From contig BNVF01000092.1 of assembly GCA_025997895.1 (NCBI GenBank), forward strand, positions 1 through 9,247: 9,247 bases of DNA, read 5' to 3'. The notes beneath the pieces were generated by a model that saw nothing but the letters and a program-made list of their open reading frames with translations, did no database searches and was not told the origin of the DNA. The position numbers were made by a program, and so were the translations under genes. Origin of the DNA: Spirochaetia bacterium. Lineage in GTDB: Bacteria > Spirochaetota > Spirochaetia > Treponematales > Breznakiellaceae. Below, in pieces: positions 7,075 through 9,247 of this stretch (the stretch's first letter is position 1; each line of letters starts with the position of its first letter).

Positions 7075-8076
7075 TTATAGTGAAGTAATAAGCTGTTTGT
7101 ACCGCTCGATAATTTCGTTCTTTGCCACCGCAAGTTTGACGGAGTCTTCTTCGATCATTTGAATAGCCGAGAAGGATGTCATGTAAGAGCCAAGCGTAGC
7201 GTCGCCGCGGACAGGCCGGACCGTCAACTGGGTACCGATAATATCCTGGGCTTCCTTGCTGGTAATAAAGTCCATGAACTTTTTGGCGTTTGCGGGATTT
7301 TTGCAATTCTTGATGATCCCGGAAGTAGCCGGCAGGAAGGACACGCCTTCTTTCATATAGACGACTTTTACCGGGGCCCCGTCACGCACATAACTGGCCG
7401 ATGGATCTTCATAGGTAAGGCCGATGGTATATTCGCCGTCTGCTACGCCCTTGTGCACCACAGAAGAACTCTGCGCCACTTTTCCGTTGAGCTGGATTAA
7501 AAGCTGCTTGACATAATTCCACGCCGCATCGGAAAGATAATCGCCGCCACCCATGTCATACAGGATATTGCTGAGCTGGGCAAAGGCGGAACTTGAATTG
7601 GTAGGATCGCCCATAATCAGCTTGCCCTTGAGGGCCGGATTCAAAAGATCGGCGTAGCCTTCAATTTTGACGCCGCCGATAAGGTTGCTGTTAACCAGCA
7701 GAACGCTGCCGTCGAGACAGTACCTGGTCAGCTTTCCATCCGGATTCCTGAACTGGGGCAGGACATTGCCGTCATTGGCGGAAATGTATGATTCAAGCAG
7801 ATCCGGGTTGCTATTCTGCACCTGACCGCCCCAGATAACATCGGCTATGGGGTTGTTTTTTTCGGATTCAATACGTTTCCAACATTCGCCGGTTCCTGCG
7901 GAAATAAGTTCCACTTTAATACCGCTTGATTTTTCAAACGCCGGGATAATCGCGTTTACCAGGGTTTCCGAATTCGGCGAATAGATAACCAGTTTCCCGC
8001 CGCCGGTTTCTTTTTTCTGACAGCCGGAAAGTAATACAAGGGCTATTAAAAGCCCAGCCACTGCGGTTCTTTTCAT
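7075..8076 (-). CDS. AfuA/FbpA-type ABC substrate-binding lipoprotein
   Basis: Captures the ligand outside the membrane for the importer. 333 residues. N-terminal lipoprotein signal MKRTAVAGLLIALVLLSGC with lipobox LSGC (Cys19), then KLVIYSPNSETLVNAIIPAF (28-47), GTGECWKRIESEKNNPIADV (61-80) and IWGG, which mark the family-1 extracellular binding proteins of the AfuA/FbpA group. The central hinge region has KGVADGEYTIGLTYEDP (209-225). FbpA-like iron binders carry adjacent tyrosines about here; I see LTYEDP with a single Tyr222, so iron is not assured. Related proteins bind phosphonates, sugar phosphates or thiamine. The ATG at 8076 has AAAGGAG (plus 8083-8089) at 6-base spacing and a strong promoter just upstream. 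It is the first gene of the apparent operon. Ligand unknown. Confidence 0.92.
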   Translation of the reverse strand: MKRTAVAGLLIALVLLSGCQKKETGGGKLVIYSPNSETLVNAIIPAFEKSSGIKVELISAGTGECWKRIESEKNNPIADVIWGGQVQNSNPDLLESYISANDGNVLPQFRNPDGKLTRYCLDGSVLLVNSNLIGGVKIEGYADLLNPALKGKLIMGDPTNSSSAFAQLSNILYDMGGGDYLSDAAWNYVKQLLIQLNGKVAQSSSVVHKGVADGEYTIGLTYEDPSASYVRDGAPVKVVYMKEGVSFLPATSGIIKNCKNPANAKKFMDFITSKEAQDIIGTQLTVRPVRGDATLGSYMTSFSAIQMIEEDSVKLAVAKNEIIERYKQLITSL

Positions 8077-8104
8077 AAGAGACTCCTTTATGAGATATAA
8101 TATT

Positions 8105-8134
8105 AGTATATACCCTATTGCGGGAATGTGTCAA
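8105..8134 (-). promoter_or_regulatory. Strong sigma70-type promoter of the ABC-selenium operon
   Basis: Minus strand: perfect TTGACA (plus 8129-8134), 18-bp spacer, TATACT (plus 8105-8110; 5 of 6 to TATAAT). Expected start near 8098, giving a short leader of about 22 bases with AAAGGAG before the binding-protein ATG. The -35 box contains the TGA stop of yqeB (8131-8133), so the promoter starts inside the upstream gene. Two abutting 8-bp palindromes, GTATATAC (8106-8113) and TAATATTA (8098-8105), cover the -10 and start point and might be an operator; neither matches a Fur box. Best consensus match in the window. Confidence 0.72.
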
Positions 8135-8985
8135 CAGCGCGGCACAGGCGAAAAGCGCAAGGGGTATGGATTGCGGCGCAGCAGGGCTTCCAGCACGCCG
8201 CCGCCTATTGCCAGGGCTTTATCTGACACGGTAAAGCAATGGGAACGCTCGCAGCGGGGATCGATGTCTCCGGCTTTCATGCCCCGCTTAACCGTAATTC
8301 CCGAAGGCAGCAGGCCTCGCACTATACCGTCTATCCCGGCGCAGACCGGAACAGCGTCTCCGTTAGCTGCAATGACACTGCCATTCCCGGCGCATTTTAC
8401 CAGTGCAACCACATCGCCCTTTTTTACAACCATTCCAATTTCGGCCTTTACTTCAAAAATCCCGTCAGCGTTGGCGCGTAACAGCCGCTCAAGCGTATAA
8501 CCGCCTATGTCGCCGGGAACGCCGGTGTTGGGGATAGCGCTCCCTTCGGTGATAACCCTGCCCAGGCTGTGGCCCCGCATGGTTTCAATTACCGCATGGC
8601 AGTCAAGGCCGGCGGTAAAACCCGGCCCAATGCCGATTACCGTTGGGGCGTCATCAATGGAAGTACCGGTGTTTTTTTTCGCCATGATTGCGTCTATCAG
8701 CGCGGCCGGCTTTAATTGTTTGACAATAACAGCGGCAGGATCGACAAACACCGCTATCTGTTTCCGGTCAAAGGCCTTGCGCATTTCAGCTTCGTCTTGC
8801 ACCAAAACCGCGCTTATGTCTTCCACCTGCGCCCTGCCCTCGTAAACCGCCTGGGAAAAAGAAACGGTCCTGCGTACCGCAAGAGGCGCGGCAATTTCGG
8901 TCATTGCAATATCAAAACCGGCATGAAAAAGCCGCACCGCTATTCCTGAGGCCAGATCACCCGCACCTTTTATGATCACAAGCAT
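8131..8985 (-). CDS. yqeB: YqeB-family selenium-dependent molybdenum hydroxylase maturation protein
   Basis: A marker of selenium-dependent molybdenum hydroxylase systems (EF2563/YqeB family), thought to act in making or inserting the selenium cofactor; the reaction is not known. Seen in 284 residues: a Rossmann-like start VIIKGAGDLASGIAVRLFHAGF (3-24; glycine-rich loop at 7-14), MTEIAAPLAVRRTVSFSQAVYEG (28-50), VFVDP (79-83), PTVIGIGPGFTAGLDCHAVIET (114-135), RGHSLGRVITEGSAIPNTG (137-155), and a C-terminal half with VVKKGDVVALV, DGIVRGLLPSGI and VKRGMKAGDIDPR (232-244). The ATG at 8985 is the only start; a TAA precedes it by 3 bases in frame. No Shine-Dalgarno is visible. The last few residues (after about 272) look like a tail outside the domain. 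It lies directly upstream of the transporter promoter, whose -35 includes its stop codon, so part of operon expression may come through yqeB. Confidence 0.92.
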   Translation of the reverse strand: MLVIIKGAGDLASGIAVRLFHAGFDIAMTEIAAPLAVRRTVSFSQAVYEGRAQVEDISAVLVQDEAEMRKAFDRKQIAVFVDPAAVIVKQLKPAALIDAIMAKKNTGTSIDDAPTVIGIGPGFTAGLDCHAVIETMRGHSLGRVITEGSAIPNTGVPGDIGGYTLERLLRANADGIFEVKAEIGMVVKKGDVVALVKCAGNGSVIAANGDAVPVCAGIDGIVRGLLPSGITVKRGMKAGDIDPRCERSHCFTVSDKALAIGGGVLEALLRRNPYPLRFSPVPRC

Positions 8986-9039
8986 AGGTTATTATGCCGC
9001 ATATTGTGCGATTGATCCACGCAACAGCGTGCAGCTTTC
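8986..9039. other. Intergenic leader between the inverted repeat and yqeB
   Basis: 54 bp with no gene. On the minus strand CATAAT (plus 8990-8995) lies 5 bases before the yqeB ATG but has no good -35 at 17 bp. GGAGGAG occurs upstream (plus 9045-9051), yet it serves no start in the yqeB frame, which is blocked by TAA just before the ATG. Confidence 0.3.
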
Positions 9040-9220
9040 GTACACTCCTCCGTATATCCCGTGGCGAGGCGGCACTGCCGGAGCCGGAGCGCTGATCAGG
9101 CGGGGGAACGCCACCTACGGAGCCCCGCAAGCGGGTCTCCTCCGGTTAAGAACCCCGCAAATGATCAGCGCTCCGGCTCCGGCAGTGCCGCCTCGCCACG
9201 GGCCTTAGGGGGACGTGTAC
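9040..9220. repeat. Large inverted repeat: 41-bp perfect arms with structured loop
   Basis: Left arm 9058-9098 and right arm 9162-9202 are exact reverse complements over 41 bp (about 70% G+C); the left arm begins CCCGTGGCGAGGCGGCACTG and ends GCGCTGATCA. The 63-nt spacer pairs further: GCGGGG (9100-9105) with CCCCGC (9153-9158), CGGAG (9118-9122) with CTCCG (9140-9144), and a tip hairpin CCCG/CGGG around 9124-9135. Outside the arms, pairing resumes with CTCC (9048-9051) against GGGG (9209-9212, one G-T) and GTACAC (9040-9045) against GTGTAC (9215-9220), with equal 12-nt spacing on both sides. The arms also hold small palindromes (CGGCAcTGCCG, AGCGCT, TGATCA). No T tract follows on either strand, so it is not a standard terminator. 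No transposase or reverse transcriptase is in view. It may be a small non-autonomous mobile or dispersed repeat, or a structured RNA in the yqeB leader. Confidence 0.85.
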
Positions 9221-9247
9221 CACACCACACTGAATGTCCGAGGCAGG
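9221..9247. other. Window edge, no supported gene
   Basis: Minus-strand frames entering from the right edge end in stops at 9205-9207 (after 13 codons) and 9146-9148 (after 33 codons, inside the repeat). Neither tail is recognisable, so I cannot say whether a neighbouring gene ends here. Confidence 0.3.

Noticed and set aside
7055..7306. 84-residue N-terminal extension of the ATPase reading frame
   Set aside because: It overlaps the end of the binding-protein gene in another frame, shows no ATPase-family similarity, and the ATG at 7054 gives the standard N-terminus with proper spacing.
9058..9202. Intrinsic terminator or integron attC site
   Set aside because: No T tract follows the hairpin on either strand. 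The conserved core sites of attC are not seen, and the arms are longer and more perfect than attC arms.
8972..9208. Plus-strand 78-codon open frame across the inverted repeat
   Set aside because: It is made largely of the repeat arms and has no ribosome site or recognisable domain.

Overview
The window reads as part of a bacterial chromosome, probably from an anaerobe of middling G+C content. All confidently called genes lie on the minus strand, so the order of transcription runs from right to left. The gene set (SelD, YedF, a DUF3343 Se/S-carrier-like protein, YqeB, YqeC, an XdhC-family protein) is the known signature of selenium-dependent molybdenum hydroxylases, in which selenium is a labile cofactor rather than selenocysteine. 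The style of the genes would fit a host-associated spirochaete such as Treponema, or a clostridium, but this is a weak impression and not a taxonomic call.

Layout from right to left. 9247-8986 is intergenic and dominated by a large hairpin-forming inverted repeat: perfect 41-bp arms, a 63-nt structured loop and imperfect outer pairing out to about 9040-9220. Then come yqeB (8985-8131) and a strong sigma70-type promoter (8134-8105) whose -35 box contains the yqeB stop codon. This promoter would drive a binding-protein-dependent ABC importer of the ferric-iron/AfuA-FbpA type: lipoprotein (8076-7075), ATPase (7054-5951) and double-length permease (5954-4314). The genes continue with only short gaps or overlaps into xdhC (4282-3242, TTG start), selD (3245-2193), yedF (2167-1556), the DUF3343 gene (1536-1249) and yqeC (1261-522, GTG start). 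Adenine deaminase (482 to beyond position 1) follows, with its own promoter-like sequence. No RNA genes, CRISPR arrays or insertion-sequence genes were seen.

How it may work. SelD makes selenophosphate. YedF and the DUF3343 protein look like carriers of reduced sulfur or selenium. YqeB, YqeC and XdhC are maturation factors for a molybdenum hydroxylase whose structural subunits are not in the window. Ade turns adenine into hypoxanthine, the substrate of xanthine dehydrogenase, so a purine-degrading role is likely. The ABC importer sits inside this transcription unit and may feed the pathway with iron, an oxyanion or another anionic ligand; its substrate cannot be read from sequence.

Most notable points: (1) yqeC is split by a -1 frameshift exactly at a U UUU UUA slippery heptamer inside a T8 tract; (2) the large inverted repeat upstream of yqeB; (3) an iron-type ABC transporter embedded in a selenium-hydroxylase operon, with a binding protein that seems to lack the paired tyrosines of FbpA; (4) promoter-like -10 boxes placed so that ade, and less convincingly yqeB, might be translated from leaderless mRNA.
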